Below, one piece after another: positions 9,902-18,881 of a stretch of DNA of 64,000 nt; position 1 is the stretch's first letter; each line of letters starts with the position of its first letter. The stretch is taken from NCBI RefSeq assembly GCF_001189845.1, contig NZ_LFLZ01000001.1, positions 1 through 64,000 of the forward strand, written 5' to 3'. The notes under the pieces were generated by a model. That model was not told where the DNA came from. It worked only from the letters and a program-made list of their open reading frames with translations, and ran no database searches. The stretch is from Bradyrhizobium tropiciagri (lineage in GTDB: Bacteria; Pseudomonadota; Alphaproteobacteria; Rhizobiales; Xanthobacteraceae). Both the position numbers and the translations under genes were made by a program.

Positions 9902-11496
9902 GCCGCGAGCGCCTCTATCTGTTCGACACCACGCTGCGCGACGGCGCGCAGACCAATGGGGTCGACTTCACGCTGCAGGACAAGCAGGTGATTGCGGGCA
10001 TGCTCGACCAGCTCGGCATCGACTATGTCGAGGGCGGCTATCCCGGCGCCAATCCGACCGATACCGAGTTCTTCAGCCGGAAGCCTGCCTTCGACCATGC
10101 GCGCTTCACCGCGTTCGGCATGACGCGGCGGCCGGGGCGTTCGGCCTCGAACGATCCGGGGCTCGCCAGCATCCTCGAGGCCAAGGCGGACGCGATCTGC
10201 TTCGTCGCAAAATCCTCCGCCTACCAGGTCCGGGTCGCGCTCGAGACCACCAACGAGGAGAACCTCGCCTCGATACGCGACAGCGTTGCCGCCGCCAAGG
10301 CGCTCGGCCGCGAGGTGATGGTCGACTGCGAGCATTTCTTCGACGGCTACAAGGAGAACCGCGACTACGCGCTCGCCTGCGCAACGGCGGCCTATCAGGC
10401 CGGCGCGCGCTGGGTGGTGCTGTGCGACACCAATGGCGGCACCATGCCGCATGAGATCGAGACCATCGTCGCTGATGTCGTCACGCATGTGCCCGGCGCC
10501 CATGTCGGCATCCACGCCCATAACGACACCGAGCAGGCGGTCGCCAACTCGCTCGCCGCGGTGCGTGCCGGCGCGCGGCAGATCCAGGGCACGCTCAACG
10601 GCCTCGGCGAGCGCTGCGGCAACGCCAATCTCTGCTCGCTGATCCCGACCCTGAAGCTGAAGCAGGAGTTTTCCGACAAGTTCGAGATCGGCGTCACCAC
10701 CGAGAAGATGGCGACGCTGATGAAGGTGTCGCGCACGCTCGACGACATGCTGAACCGCGCGCCCAACCGTCACGCGCCTTATGTCGGCGAGAGCGCCTTC
10801 GTCACCAAGACCGGCATCCATGCCTCTGCCGTGATGAAGGATCCGCAGACCTACGAGCATGTGCTGCCGGATGCCGTCGGCAACCACCGCAAGGTGCTGG
10901 TGTCGGATCAGGCTGGCCGCTCCAACGTGATGGCCGAGCTCGACCGTGCTGGCATCGTCTATGACAAGAGCGATCCGCGGCTGACGCGGCTGGTCGAGGA
11001 GTTGAAGGAGCGCGAGGCCGCGGGCTTCGCCTATGAATCCGCGAACGCTTCGTTCGACCTGTTGGCGCGCCGCACGCTCGGCAAGGTGCCGCAATATTTC
11101 ACGGTCGAGCAGTTCGACGTCAATGTCGAGCAGCGCTACAACGCCAACGGCCAGCGCGTTACGGTGGCGCTTGCGGTGGTGAAGGTCGATGTCGACGGCG
11201 AGCGGCTGATCTCGGCCGCCGAAGGCAACGGTCCGGTCAACGCGCTCGACGTGGCGCTGCGCAAGGACCTCGGCAAGTACCAGAAGTACATCGATGGCCT
11301 GAAGCTGATCGACTACCGCGTGCGTATCCTCAATGGCGGCACCGAGGCGGTCACGCGCGTGCTGATCGAAAGCGAGGACGAGACCGGCGAGAGCTGGACC
11401 ACGGTCGGCGTCTCGCCCAACATCATCGACGCCTCGTTCCAGGCGCTGATGGATTCGGTATTCTACAAGCTGGTGAAGTCGGGTGCGCAGGCGTAG
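9898..11496 (+). CDS. cimA: (R)-citramalate synthase
   Basis: Condenses pyruvate with acetyl-CoA to citramalate, feeding a threonine-independent route to 2-oxobutyrate and isoleucine. The 532-residue protein has an HMG-CoA-lyase-like TIM barrel: the LFDTTLRDGAQ metal/substrate motif near residues 8-18, H-I-H-A-H-N-D-T, and the G-T-L-N-G-L-G-E-R-C-G-N motif. A C-terminal LeuA-type regulatory domain follows from about residue 390. Length and domain order match CimA rather than isopropylmalate synthase (LeuA), but exact substrate choice is inferred. It starts in an ATGA overlap with the acetyltransferase gene. Confidence 0.9.
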   Translation: MSRERLYLFDTTLRDGAQTNGVDFTLQDKQVIAGMLDQLGIDYVEGGYPGANPTDTEFFSRKPAFDHARFTAFGMTRRPGRSASNDPGLASILEAKADAICFVAKSSAYQVRVALETTNEENLASIRDSVAAAKALGREVMVDCEHFFDGYKENRDYALACATAAYQAGARWVVLCDTNGGTMPHEIETIVADVVTHVPGAHVGIHAHNDTEQAVANSLAAVRAGARQIQGTLNGLGERCGNANLCSLIPTLKLKQEFSDKFEIGVTTEKMATLMKVSRTLDDMLNRAPNRHAPYVGESAFVTKTGIHASAVMKDPQTYEHVLPDAVGNHRKVLVSDQAGRSNVMAELDRAGIVYDKSDPRLTRLVEELKEREAAGFAYESANASFDLLARRTLGKVPQYFTVEQFDVNVEQRYNANGQRVTVALAVVKVDVDGERLISAAEGNGPVNALDVALRKDLGKYQKYIDGLKLIDYRVRILNGGTEAVTRVLIESEDETGESWTTVGVSPNIIDASFQALMDSVFYKLVKSGAQA

Positions 11497-11519
11497 CCGG
11501 CTAAAGGAAAACAGACGTC

Positions 11520-11602
11520 GTCATTGCGAGGAGCGATAGCGACGAAGCAATCCATATCTCAGCGAGCGGCGCGATGGATTGCTTCGCTTCGCTCGGAATG
11601 AC
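11520..11602. repeat. palindromic repeat, 'GTCATTGCGAGGAGC' family, copy 1
   Basis: The left arm TCATTGCGAGGAGCGATAGC plus GACGAAGCAATCCA pairs with the right arm TGGATTGCTTCGCTTCGCTC plus GGAATGAC. Near-identical copies lie at about 18780, 32018 and 54816. It sits between cimA and a VOC-family gene. Confidence 0.88.
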
Positions 11603-11617
11603 GAGAAGGGGGCTTCC

Positions 11618-11995
11618 ATGATCGACCACGTTTCCGTCGGCGTCCGCGATCTCGAACGCGCGGCGCGGTTCTATGAACCGACACTGGCCGCGCTTGGCCT
11701 GAGCCGCCTCGTCACGCGCCCGGCGACGATCGGCTTCGGCAAGGCCTATCCCGAATTCTGGATCAACCTGCGCGCCACGATGGCGCACGTCGCGCATGAG
11801 AGCGGCACCCATATCTGCCTGCGCGCGAAGACCACCACCGAGGTCGATGCCTTCCACGCTGCCGCGCTGGCCTCCGGCGGTCTCTCCGATGGCCCGCCCG
11901 GCCTGCGCCCGCACGACCGCGTGCGCTATTATGCGGCCTTCGTCCTCGACCCCGACGGCAACCGCATCGAGGCGGTGACATTTCCGAGTGAGTGA
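11618..11995 (+). CDS. VOC-family (glyoxalase/bleomycin-resistance fold) protein
   Basis: A 125-residue protein of the vicinal oxygen chelate fold. It opens with M-I-D-H-V-S-V-G-V-R-D-L, where the first metal His is usual, and has F-Y-E-P-T-L-A-A-L-G. It closes with A-A-F-V-L-D-P-D-G-N-R-I-E-A-V, where the last Glu ligand is usual. The metal site looks intact; substrate unknown. I start at the ATG 11618, because upstream in-frame sequence lies inside the palindromic repeat. Confidence 0.82.
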   Translation: MIDHVSVGVRDLERAARFYEPTLAALGLSRLVTRPATIGFGKAYPEFWINLRATMAHVAHESGTHICLRAKTTTEVDAFHAAALASGGLSDGPPGLRPHDRVRYYAAFVLDPDGNRIEAVTFPSE

Positions 11996-12019
11996 GGTTG
12001 GACGAACCTCATTGTAATC

Positions 12020-12113
12020 CGTCATCCTGAGGCGCGAGCGGAGCGAGCCTCGAAGGATCGACGGCCACCAGCCGGGCCGTTCATCCTTCGAGACGCGCTT
12101 CGCGCTCCTCTCA
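12020..12113. repeat. palindromic repeat, 'GTCATCCTGAGG' family, interrupted by the IS element
   Basis: The arm CGTCATCCTGAGGCGCGAGC at its left end and ATCCTTCGAGACGCGCTTCG near the right form an imperfect palindrome. The same motif recurs at 17693-17838. The right end (AGGATGAC) is found only after the insertion sequence, at about 13041-13048, so the element landed in this repeat. Confidence 0.75.
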
Positions 12114-13038
12114 GAGCCTGACTGAAAAAGGAGTGAGTGATCTCGGTTGGCTGTGATTCGTTCGGATTTGCGAAGATTCGAGGGAGGGCACGATGCCGTG
12201 GACCGAAATCACTCGTGTCGAGTATCAACGCAAAGGGCTGCGCTACACAAGCGATCTGACCGATGCGGAGTGGGCGCTGATATCCCGGAAGATGCCAGCG
12301 CGACAGCGACGAGGACGCCCGCGGGAAGTCGATTTGCGTGAGGTGGTGCAGGCGATCTTCTACATTTTGTCGACGGGCTGCCAATGGCGAGCTCTGCCGA
12401 GCGAGTTCCCGCCATACTCAACGGTTCAAGGCTATTTTTATGCCTGGCGCGACAGTGGCCGATGGCACCGGATCGTCGGAGCCTTGGTCCGGCAAGCGCG
12501 GCGGAAACTCGGGCGCAAGGCGGGACCGACGGCTGCCGTCATCGATAGCCAGACGGCTCCGACCACGCAGGCCGGCGGGCCACGCGGCTTCGACCCCGGC
12601 AAGCGCCTTCATGGACGCAAGCGGCACATCGTCACTGACACCAATGGTCTGCTGCTGGCAGTCCACGTGCATCCCGCCAACGTTCAGGATGTCCACGGTG
12701 CTGTCCCTCTGCTGGAACACCTGAGAGAACACTTCCCCGGGCTTCAGCATGTCTTTGCTGACCGAGTCTATCGCGGCAAACAGCTGCTCGACGCACTGTC
12801 CCATTGCGGCCAATGGACCATCGATATTGTCCAGCGGCCACCCGGCGTCAAAGGCTTCCAGCTCTTACCCCGACGCTGGGTCGTCGAGCGTACCTTTGCC
12901 TGGTTCGGCAGGTGCCGTCGTCTCGCCAAGGACTTCGAGGGCTCCGCCGCAACCGAAGTCGCTTGGCTTCTCGTCGCCCATCTCAGGCTCCTGATCAGAC
13001 GACTCGCCAGGCCACAACACGCTTTTTGAGTCAGACTC
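12114..13038 (+). mobile_element. IS5-family insertion sequence, apparently intact
   Basis: About 925 bp. Imperfect terminal inverted repeats: the left end GAGCCTGACTGAAAAAG pairs with the reverse complement of the right end, GAGTCTGACTCAAAAAG (two mismatches). Both ends are flanked directly by TCA (12111-12113 and 13039-13041), which fits the 3-bp TNA target duplication of the ISL2/IS1031 subgroups. It carries a single transposase gene with no visible frameshift. It sits within an older palindromic repeat and disrupts no gene. Confidence 0.85.
12193..13029 (+). CDS. IS5-family transposase
   Basis: A 278-residue DDE transposase. The N-terminal part has the usual S-D-L-T-D-A-E-W and I-F-Y-I-L-S-T-G-C-Q-W-R motifs of this subgroup. 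The likely catalytic triad is Asp118 (AVIDSQT), Asp190 (VFADRVYRG) and Glu232 (VVERTFAWFGRCRR), with the C-terminal Y/R...E signature in place. It is full length, so the element could still move. The start ATG at 12193 lies 79 bases inside the left end. Confidence 0.9.
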   Translation: MPWTEITRVEYQRKGLRYTSDLTDAEWALISRKMPARQRRGRPREVDLREVVQAIFYILSTGCQWRALPSEFPPYSTVQGYFYAWRDSGRWHRIVGALVRQARRKLGRKAGPTAAVIDSQTAPTTQAGGPRGFDPGKRLHGRKRHIVTDTNGLLLAVHVHPANVQDVHGAVPLLEHLREHFPGLQHVFADRVYRGKQLLDALSHCGQWTIDIVQRPPGVKGFQLLPRRWVVERTFAWFGRCRRLAKDFEGSAATEVAWLLVAHLRLLIRRLARPQHAF

Positions 13039-13074
13039 TCAGGATGACTGGGATAGCTTTGCGAGCTTGAGCGA

Positions 13075-13680
13075 TCAGAGCCGGCGCGCCACTTCGGGGG
13101 CGAGCTCCTTCGCGGCTGCCGGCTTGCCGGCTACCGCCGAGCGCAGCCGCGGCAGGATGTCGTCGACACGGTCGGCCATCAGGACGTTGATCGGCAAGGT
13201 CGGGCGGATGAACTCGGTCATGCGCATGTGGTTCAACAGCGAGAGCAGGGGCTCCCAGAAGTTGTCGATGTTGGCGAGCAGGATAGGCTTGGAGTGACGG
13301 CCGAGCTGCTGCCAGGTCAGTTGCTCGACCAGCTCCTCCAACGTGCCGATGCCGCCGGGCAGTGCCACGAACGCGTCCGAGCGCTCGAACATCAGCCGCT
13401 TGCGCTCATGCATGTCTGGCGTGACGATCATCTCCTGAACCGAGGTCAGCGCATTCTCGCGCGCGCGCAGGAATTCGGGAATGATTCCGGTCACGGAGCC
13501 ACCATGGTCGAGCGTAGACTTTGCGACCGCGCCCATCAGGCCGATCGAGCCGCCGCCATAGACCAGGCGAACGTTGTTTTCGGCAAAGGCCTTGCCTAGC
13601 GCGATGGCAGCTTCAACAAAGCGGGGATTGTTACCGGGGCCGGAGCCGCAATAAACACAGACGGTCTTGATTTGGTTCAT
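13075..13680 (-). CDS. LOG-family protein (TIGR00730, lysine-decarboxylase-like fold)
   Basis: A 201-residue Rossmann-fold protein of the Lonely Guy family, many members of which release cytokinin bases or hydrolyse nucleotide monophosphates. It has the C-V-Y-C-G-S-G-P-G start, V-Y-G-G-G-S-I-G-L-M-G, and the catalytic signature P-G-G-I-G-T-L-E-E. I start at the Met at 13680 (MNQIKTVCVYCG), which fits the family; an upstream Met at 13776 adds an unrelated extension. In a plant-associated bacterium a cytokinin link is possible, but only the family can be supported. It is divergent from the ABC exporter. Confidence 0.88.
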   Translation of the reverse strand: MNQIKTVCVYCGSGPGNNPRFVEAAIALGKAFAENNVRLVYGGGSIGLMGAVAKSTLDHGGSVTGIIPEFLRARENALTSVQEMIVTPDMHERKRLMFERSDAFVALPGGIGTLEELVEQLTWQQLGRHSKPILLANIDNFWEPLLSLLNHMRMTEFIRPTLPINVLMADRVDDILPRLRSAVAGKPAAAKELAPEVARRL

Positions 13681-13893
13681 ACGATCCTTGTGGCACTGCA
13701 GCGTAAACAGGGTCAAGACTCGCATATGGGGATTGAGGGCCAAAAAATCCCGTAAATTCCCACGAATCGCGAACAATTTTCGTCATAAGCCTGTACGCCG
13801 CGTTCAAACGATCTATATGACGGGCACAATGGCAAATCGTGGAAAAGATGTGGCAGCGGACCGCCGCGCCATGACGGCGAGAGCGGGCTCCTG

Positions 13894-15880
13894 ATGGTGC
13901 CGCCGCAACAGAAGATCACCGCTGCTGGGGAGCCCAAGGCCGCCACGCCGGCCGCCGAGAAGGGCACGCTGCTCGGTACCCTCGTTCACCTCTGGCCTTA
14001 TATCTGGCCCGGCGATCGCGCCGATCTGAAGATGCGCGTGATCTGGTCGGTGGTGCTGCTGCTGTTCGCCAAGCTCGCGACGCTGTCGGTGCCGTTCACC
14101 TTCAAATGGGCGATCGACGCGCTGAACGGCGCGGGCTCGGCGCCGGTCGAGCCGTCGAACTGGGTGCTGTGGCTGATCGCCTCGCCGGTGCTGATGACGA
14201 TCAGCTATGGCGCGGTGCGCATCATCATGGCGGTGCTGACGCAGTGGCGCGACGGCATCTTTGCCCGTGTCGCGATGCACGCGGTGCGGCGGCTCGCCTA
14301 CATCACCTTCGTGCACATGCACGAGCTGTCGCTGCGCTTTCATCTCGAGCGCAAGACCGGCGGTCTGACCCGCGTGCTGGAGCGCGGCCGCTCCGGCATC
14401 GAGACCATCGTGCGGATGGTGATCCTGCAGTTGATCCCGACTATCGTCGAGGTTGCGCTGCTCGCGGGCGTGCTGCTGTGGCAGTTCGACTGGCGCTACG
14501 TGCTCGCCGTGCTGCTGACGGTCGTCGTGTTCATGTACTTCACCTACATTGCGACCGAGTGGCGTATCGAGATCCGCCGCAAGATGAACGACTCGGATAC
14601 CGAGGCGAACACCAAGGCGATCGACTCGTTGCTCAACTACGAGACGGTGAAATATTTCGGCGCCGAGGAGCGTGAGGCGCGGCGCTACGACCGCTCGATG
14701 GAACGCTACGAGCAGGCCAGCGTGAAGACCTATACGTCGCTTGCGGTGCTCAACACCGGGCAGGCGATCATCTTTACCGCGGGGCTGACCGCGACCATGC
14801 TGATGTGCGCATTCGGCATCCGCAACGGCACCCACACCGTCGGCGATTTCGTGCTGATCAATTCGATGATGATCCAGCTCTACGTGCCCCTGAACTTCAT
14901 GGGCATGGTCTATCGCGAGATCAAGCAGGCGATCATCGACATCGAGAAGATGTTCGAGGTGCTGGAGCGTGATCCGGAGGTGGAGGACGTGCCCGGCGCC
15001 AAGCCGCTCGCGGTGTCCACAGGCAGCGTGCGCTTCGAGGACGTCCGCTTCTCCTACGAGCCTGACCGGCCGATCCTGAAAGGCCTGAGCTTCGAGGTGC
15101 CGGCCGGCAAGACGGTCGCGATCGTCGGCCCCTCCGGCGCCGGCAAGTCGACGATCTCGCGGCTGCTGTTCCGGCTCTACGACGTCTCCGGCGGCCGCAT
15201 CCTGATCGACGGCCAGGACATCAAGAGCGTGACGCAGGCGTCCCTGCGAGCCTCGATCGGCATGGTGCCGCAGGACACCGTGCTGTTCAACGACACCATC
15301 CGCTACAACATCCGCTACGGCCGCTGGGACGCCAGCAATGAGGAGGTTGAGGAGGCGGCCCGGCTCGCCCAGATCGACGGCTTCATCCGGATGTCGCCGC
15401 AGGGCTATGAGACGCCGGTCGGCGAGCGCGGCCTGAAGCTCTCCGGCGGCGAGAAGCAGCGCGTCGCGATCGCACGCACGGTGCTGAAAGCGCCGCCGAT
15501 CCTGGTGCTGGACGAGGCGACCTCTGCGCTCGACAGCCACACCGAGCACGAGATCCAGGGCGCGCTGGAGCGGGTCTCGCGCAACCGCACCTCGCTGGTG
15601 ATCGCGCACCGGCTGTCGACCATCGTCGCGCGACGAGATCATCGTGCTGGACCAGGGCCGGATCGCTGAGCGCGGCACCCACGCGCGGCTTTTGGCCGCC
15701 GACGGTCTCTACGCCAGCATGTGGAACCGGCAGCGCGAGGCCGAGGAGGCCCGCGAACGGCTCGCGCAGGTCGGCGAAGACGGCACCGCGCCGAATCGCC
15801 TGCCGCCGGCGGTGGCCGAATCCTCAGAGGATTCCACCCCTGACGCGGGTGAGAAACCCTTGCCGACCGCCGCGGAATAG
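13894..15880 (+). CDS. Atm1/HMT1-type ABC exporter (fused permease-ATPase), frame broken near 15630
   Basis: A half-transporter with about six N-terminal membrane helices (roughly residues 45-320) and a C-terminal ATPase. The ATPase has Walker [18 protein letters not shown]-loop, the signature [19 protein letters not shown], Walker [13 protein letters not shown] and the H-loop IAHRLSTI. The Atm1/ABCB7 class exports glutathione-linked sulfur or metal compounds. Just after the H-loop the frame fails: at 15628-15632, restoring two lost Gs (GTCGGCGCGGAC) gives [19 protein letters not shown] and a natural end at 15880, 662 residues. Probably sequence errors. Its place before psd is inferred to be a normal neighbourhood. 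Confidence 0.88.
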
Positions 15881-15889
15881 TCGATTAGG

Positions 15890-15936
15890 GCATGATCCGG
15901 AAAAGTGCGAAGCGGTTTTCCGAAAGAGATCATGCC
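15890..15936. repeat. 'GCATGATCCGGAAAAGTG' palindromic repeat, copy 1
   Basis: An inverted pair, GCATGATC ... GATCATGC, around GGAAAAGTG and GGTTTTCC. Another copy lies at 17942-17986. Confidence 0.8.
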
Positions 15937-15948
15937 TAAAGCAACCAA

Positions 15949-15973
15949 CTAAAGCGCGATGATCGCGCTTTAG
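15949..15973. terminator. 25-bp near-perfect palindrome after the ABC exporter gene
   Basis: CTAAAGCGCGAT is mirrored by ATCGCGCTTTAG with a single central base. It lies between the exporter stop and psd. It could end transcription from the exporter, but there is no T-run. Confidence 0.45.
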
Positions 15974-16014
15974 GGCGTCTCCCGCCGCAGGGGCGGGTAC
16001 CACAGCGAGTTCTG

Positions 16015-16713
16015 ATGTCGATCGCCAATTCCATCCGCGCGCAGATCCCGCCGATCCACCCCGAGGGCTATCCCTTCATTGGCGGCTTCGCTCTGGCGAG
16101 CCTGATCCTGTTCTGGATCTGGACCCCGCTGGGCTGGATCGGGACGCTGCTGACGGTGTGGTGCGCGCTGTTTTTCCGCGACCCCGTGCGCGTGACGCCG
16201 CTGCGCGACGGCATCGTGGTGTCGCCGGCCGACGGCCGCGTCTCCATGGTGGTGCAGGCGCTGCCGCCCGCCGAGCTCGGCCTCGGCGACAAGCCGCTGC
16301 CGCGGGTCTCGGTTTTCATGAGCGTGTTCAACTGCCATGTGAATCGCAGCCCGGTGGCCGGCCGCATCGACCGCATCGCCTACCGGCCCGGCGCCTTCAT
16401 CAATGCCGAGCTCGACAAGGCGAGCGAGGACAATGAACGCAATTCGCTGGTCATCTCGAGCGCGAACGGGCGGATCGGCGTGGTCCAGATCGCCGGCCTC
16501 GTGGCGCGCCGCATCGTCTGCTTCGTCAAGGAAGGCCAGTCGATCGGCGCCGGCGAGCGTTTCGGCCTGATCCGCTTCGGCTCGCGGCTCGACGTCTACC
16601 TGCCCGAGGGCACCAAGGCGCTTGTCTCCGAAGGCCAGACCGCGGTCGCCGGCGAGACCATCCTGGCCGATTTCCGCGGCGCCGATCCCGGCCGTACCTA
16701 CCGGGCCGATTAA
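16015..16713 (+). CDS. psd: phosphatidylserine decarboxylase proenzyme
   Basis: Makes phosphatidylethanolamine from phosphatidylserine, and cleaves itself to form a pyruvoyl group. The 232-residue length is typical of the short, archaeal-like alphaproteobacterial class. Two hydrophobic segments near residues 25-55 anchor it in the membrane. The family motifs [13 protein letters not shown] and [11 protein letters not shown] are present. The processing site is the Gly-Ser of R-F-G-S-R, so Ser190 would become the pyruvoyl group. It is followed by pssA after 77 bases, the substrate-making enzyme, so the two genes form one pathway unit. Confidence 0.93.
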   Translation: MSIANSIRAQIPPIHPEGYPFIGGFALASLILFWIWTPLGWIGTLLTVWCALFFRDPVRVTPLRDGIVVSPADGRVSMVVQALPPAELGLGDKPLPRVSVFMSVFNCHVNRSPVAGRIDRIAYRPGAFINAELDKASEDNERNSLVISSANGRIGVVQIAGLVARRIVCFVKEGQSIGAGERFGLIRFGSRLDVYLPEGTKALVSEGQTAVAGETILADFRGADPGRTYRAD

Positions 16714-16790
16714 CGCTGTTTTGGCCGGTCGATCAGCCGGTTCCCGCGCCAATGGCGGAGCGGGGCCATGCTTGCTATATTTATCGCACC

Positions 16791-17672
16791 ATGACCCCAT
16801 TCGATAACAATTCCAGCGAGCTGCGCCGCCGCCGGTTCCGCCCGATCCCGGTGCGGATGCTGGTGCCGAACATGATCACCTTGCTGGCGATCTGCGCCGG
16901 CCTGACCGCGATCCGGCTGTCGACGGAAGGGCGGATGGAGCTTGCGGTCGCCGCCATCGTGTTCGCCGCGATCCTCGACGGCATCGACGGCCGCGTCGCC
17001 CGCATGATCAAGGGCCAGTCGAAATTCGGCGCCGAGCTCGACAGCCTCGCCGACTTCGTCAATTTCGGCGTCGCGCCGGGCCTGATCCTGTATTTCTGGC
17101 AGCTGCATGAATTGAACAACGGCGGCTGGATCGCCGCGATGGTGTTCGCGATCTCCGGCGGCCTGCGCCTTGCGCGCTTCAATGCCTCGATCGACGACCC
17201 GAACAAACCGGCTTTCGCCGCCAACTATTTCACCGGCGTGCCGGCACCGGCCGGCGCGATCACCGTGCTGCTGCCGATCTATCTCGCCTTCCTCGGCGTG
17301 CCGATGCCGCCGGCGACCTTGACGGCGTTCTACACGCTCTTGATCGCCTTCCTGATGGTGTCGCGGCTGCCGGTGTTCTCCGGCAAGACCGTGAAGATGC
17401 GCGTGCCGCCGGAAATGGTGTTGCCGGTGTTCGTCTCGGTGGTGTTCTTCGTCGCGCTGCTGATCGGCTATCCCTGGCACATCCTGTCGGCGGGCTCCGT
17501 GCTGTATCTGATCAGCCTGCCGTGGGGCTGGAAGTCCTACCGCGACCAGGAGCGCCAGCTGGCAGCGCAGACGCAAGCCGCAACCACGCCGCCGGCGACA
17601 TCGCCTGCGGCTCCCTACGCAGCGCCGGTCGCGGAGAGCGACCACGACGATCGTCCGACGCATCTGCATTAA
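16791..17672 (+). CDS. pssA: CDP-diacylglycerol-serine O-phosphatidyltransferase
   Basis: Makes phosphatidylserine from CDP-diacylglycerol and serine in the inner membrane. The 293-residue protein carries the CDP-alcohol phosphatidyltransferase signature D-G-x2-A-R-x8-G-x3-D-x3-D, seen in DGRVARMIKGQSKFGAELD and on to SLAD. It has about seven to eight predicted membrane helices and a Pro/Ala-rich tail after residue 250. The Met at 16791 was chosen over one at 16752 because the family-type basic N terminus (LRRRRFRPIPVRMLVPN) follows it closely. It is co-directional with psd. Confidence 0.93.
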   Translation: MTPFDNNSSELRRRRFRPIPVRMLVPNMITLLAICAGLTAIRLSTEGRMELAVAAIVFAAILDGIDGRVARMIKGQSKFGAELDSLADFVNFGVAPGLILYFWQLHELNNGGWIAAMVFAISGGLRLARFNASIDDPNKPAFAANYFTGVPAPAGAITVLLPIYLAFLGVPMPPATLTAFYTLLIAFLMVSRLPVFSGKTVKMRVPPEMVLPVFVSVVFFVALLIGYPWHILSAGSVLYLISLPWGWKSYRDQERQLAAQTQAATTPPATSPAAPYAAPVAESDHDDRPTHLH

Positions 17673-17692
17673 AGCGCGCCACTGATTGACCC

Positions 17693-17838
17693 GTCATCCC
17701 CGCGCAAAGGCTTCGCCTTTGTCGCTGGAGGTGCGAGCGTTGCGGCGCAATTGCGCCGCTGGGCGAGCCTCGAAGGATGCACGGCCACCAGCGGGGCCGT
17801 CGACCCTTCGAGACGCGCTGCGCGCTCCTCAGGGTGAC
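17693..17838. repeat. palindromic repeat, 'GTCATCC...CTCCTCAGGGTGAC' family
   Basis: An expanded copy of the element interrupted by the IS at 12020. The outer arms are CCGTCATCC and AGGGTGACGG. Internal small hairpins include AAAGGCTTCGCCTTTG and GCGGCGCAATTGCGCCGC. Confidence 0.8.
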
Positions 17839-17941
17839 GGTGATTGAGCCGCGTGAGTCTACTCTCCCAAATATCAGCCATGAGCGTGCCTCGGTTGGGT
17901 TCGCCTCCGATCTCGGCTATAGGCTGAGACGGCCCGCTCGA

Positions 17942-17986
17942 GCATGATCCGGAAAAGTGGAGACCGGTTTTCCGAAAGATCATGCT
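17942..17986. repeat. 'GCATGATCCGGAAAAGTG' palindromic repeat, copy 2
   Basis: The same GCATGATCCGGAAAAGTG ... GGTTTTCCGAAAGATCATGC arrangement as at 15890, 30 bases before the GTG start of the RraA-like gene's leader. Confidence 0.8.
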
Positions 17987-18028
17987 CAAACAAAGAAATC
18001 TCACGCCAAAAATCAGGAGAGAAACGCC

Positions 18029-18748
18029 GTGACGACATCCGCTTCCGCCCCGCTTCCTGCCTCCGTTCTTGAAGCGTTGGCGCGCTACGACACGCCGACG
18101 ATCTGCAACGCGATGGAGATCGTAGCGCCCGAGCGCCGTCTGATCGGCTACACCGTGAAGCCGCTGGTCTGTCCGTTCCCGACCTTGCCGCCGATCGTCG
18201 GCTACGCGCGCACGGTTGCGATCCGCTCGGTGCTGAAATCCGGCCTCTCGGCCGAGGAGCAGTCGAAGCGCCGCATCGACTATTACGAATATGTCGGCAC
18301 CGGCTTCGGTCCGCGCATCTCCGTGATCCAGGACATCGACGGTCCCGACGTCGGCTACGGCGCGTTCTGGGGCGAGGTGCAGAGCGCCGTGCATAAGGCG
18401 CTCGGCTGCCTCGGCGTCATCACCGACGGCTCGATCCGTGACATTCCGCAATGGGCGCCGGGCTTCCAGGCGCTGGCCGGCTCGATCGGCCCGTCGCATG
18501 CATGGGTGCATGCCGAGAGTTTTGGCGGCGAGGTCCGCGTCGCCGGCATGACGGTGCGCTCCGACGACCTGATCCACGCCGACAGCCACGGCGCGATCGT
18601 GATCCCCTATGAGCTTGCCGCAAAGCTGCCGGAGGCCGCCGAGCTCTGCGGCCGCCGCGAGACCCCGATCCTCGACATCGCGCGATCCAAGGACTTCTCG
18701 CTCGAGAAGCTGAAGGACGCGCTGAAGCGTTCGGCCGAGATCCACTGA
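18029..18748 (+). CDS. RraA-family protein (HMG/CHA-aldolase-like)
   Basis: A 239-residue protein of the RraA / 4-hydroxy-4-methyl-2-oxoglutarate aldolase fold. These proteins act either as divalent-metal aldolases/decarboxylases of oxo-acids or as RNase E regulators. Typical features are D-T-P-T-I-C-N-A near the start, G-A-F-W-G-E, and the metal/substrate loop G-V-I-T-D-G-S-I-R-D-I, followed by the D-L-I-H-A-D-x-H-G motif. The GTG at 18029 was chosen because AGGAGA at 18015-18020 is a good ribosome site. An ATG at 17957 lies inside the repeat. An enzymatic rather than regulatory role is more likely, but unproven. Confidence 0.82.
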   Translation: MTTSASAPLPASVLEALARYDTPTICNAMEIVAPERRLIGYTVKPLVCPFPTLPPIVGYARTVAIRSVLKSGLSAEEQSKRRIDYYEYVGTGFGPRISVIQDIDGPDVGYGAFWGEVQSAVHKALGCLGVITDGSIRDIPQWAPGFQALAGSIGPSHAWVHAESFGGEVRVAGMTVRSDDLIHADSHGAIVIPYELAAKLPEAAELCGRRETPILDIARSKDFSLEKLKDALKRSAEIH

Positions 18749-18779
18749 CGCACGGTGCAGACGATAGGCATGTGCCTCC

Positions 18780-18863
18780 GTCATTGCGAGGAGCGATAGC
18801 GACGAAGCAATCCACATCTCGGCAAGCGGCGAGATGGATTGCTTCGCTTCGCTCGCAATGACG
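18780..18863. repeat. palindromic repeat, 'GTCATTGCGAGGAGC' family, copy 2
   Basis: The arms TCATTGCGAGGAGCGATAGC and GATTGCTTCGCTTCGCTCGC plus AATGAC face each other. It lies between the convergent RraA-like and TerC-like genes, so it may also stop transcription. Confidence 0.9.
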
Positions 18864-18881
18864 CAAGTCAGGTAGGTCACG

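Larger units (their letters stand above)
17673..18028. other. 356-base gene-free stretch holding two repeat families
   Basis: No gene seen. It holds the 'GTCATCC...GAGCCTCGAAGG' palindrome (17693-17838), a short unique stretch, and the 'GCATGATCCGG' palindrome (17942-17986). The ribosome binding site of the RraA-family gene follows. Confidence 0.7.
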
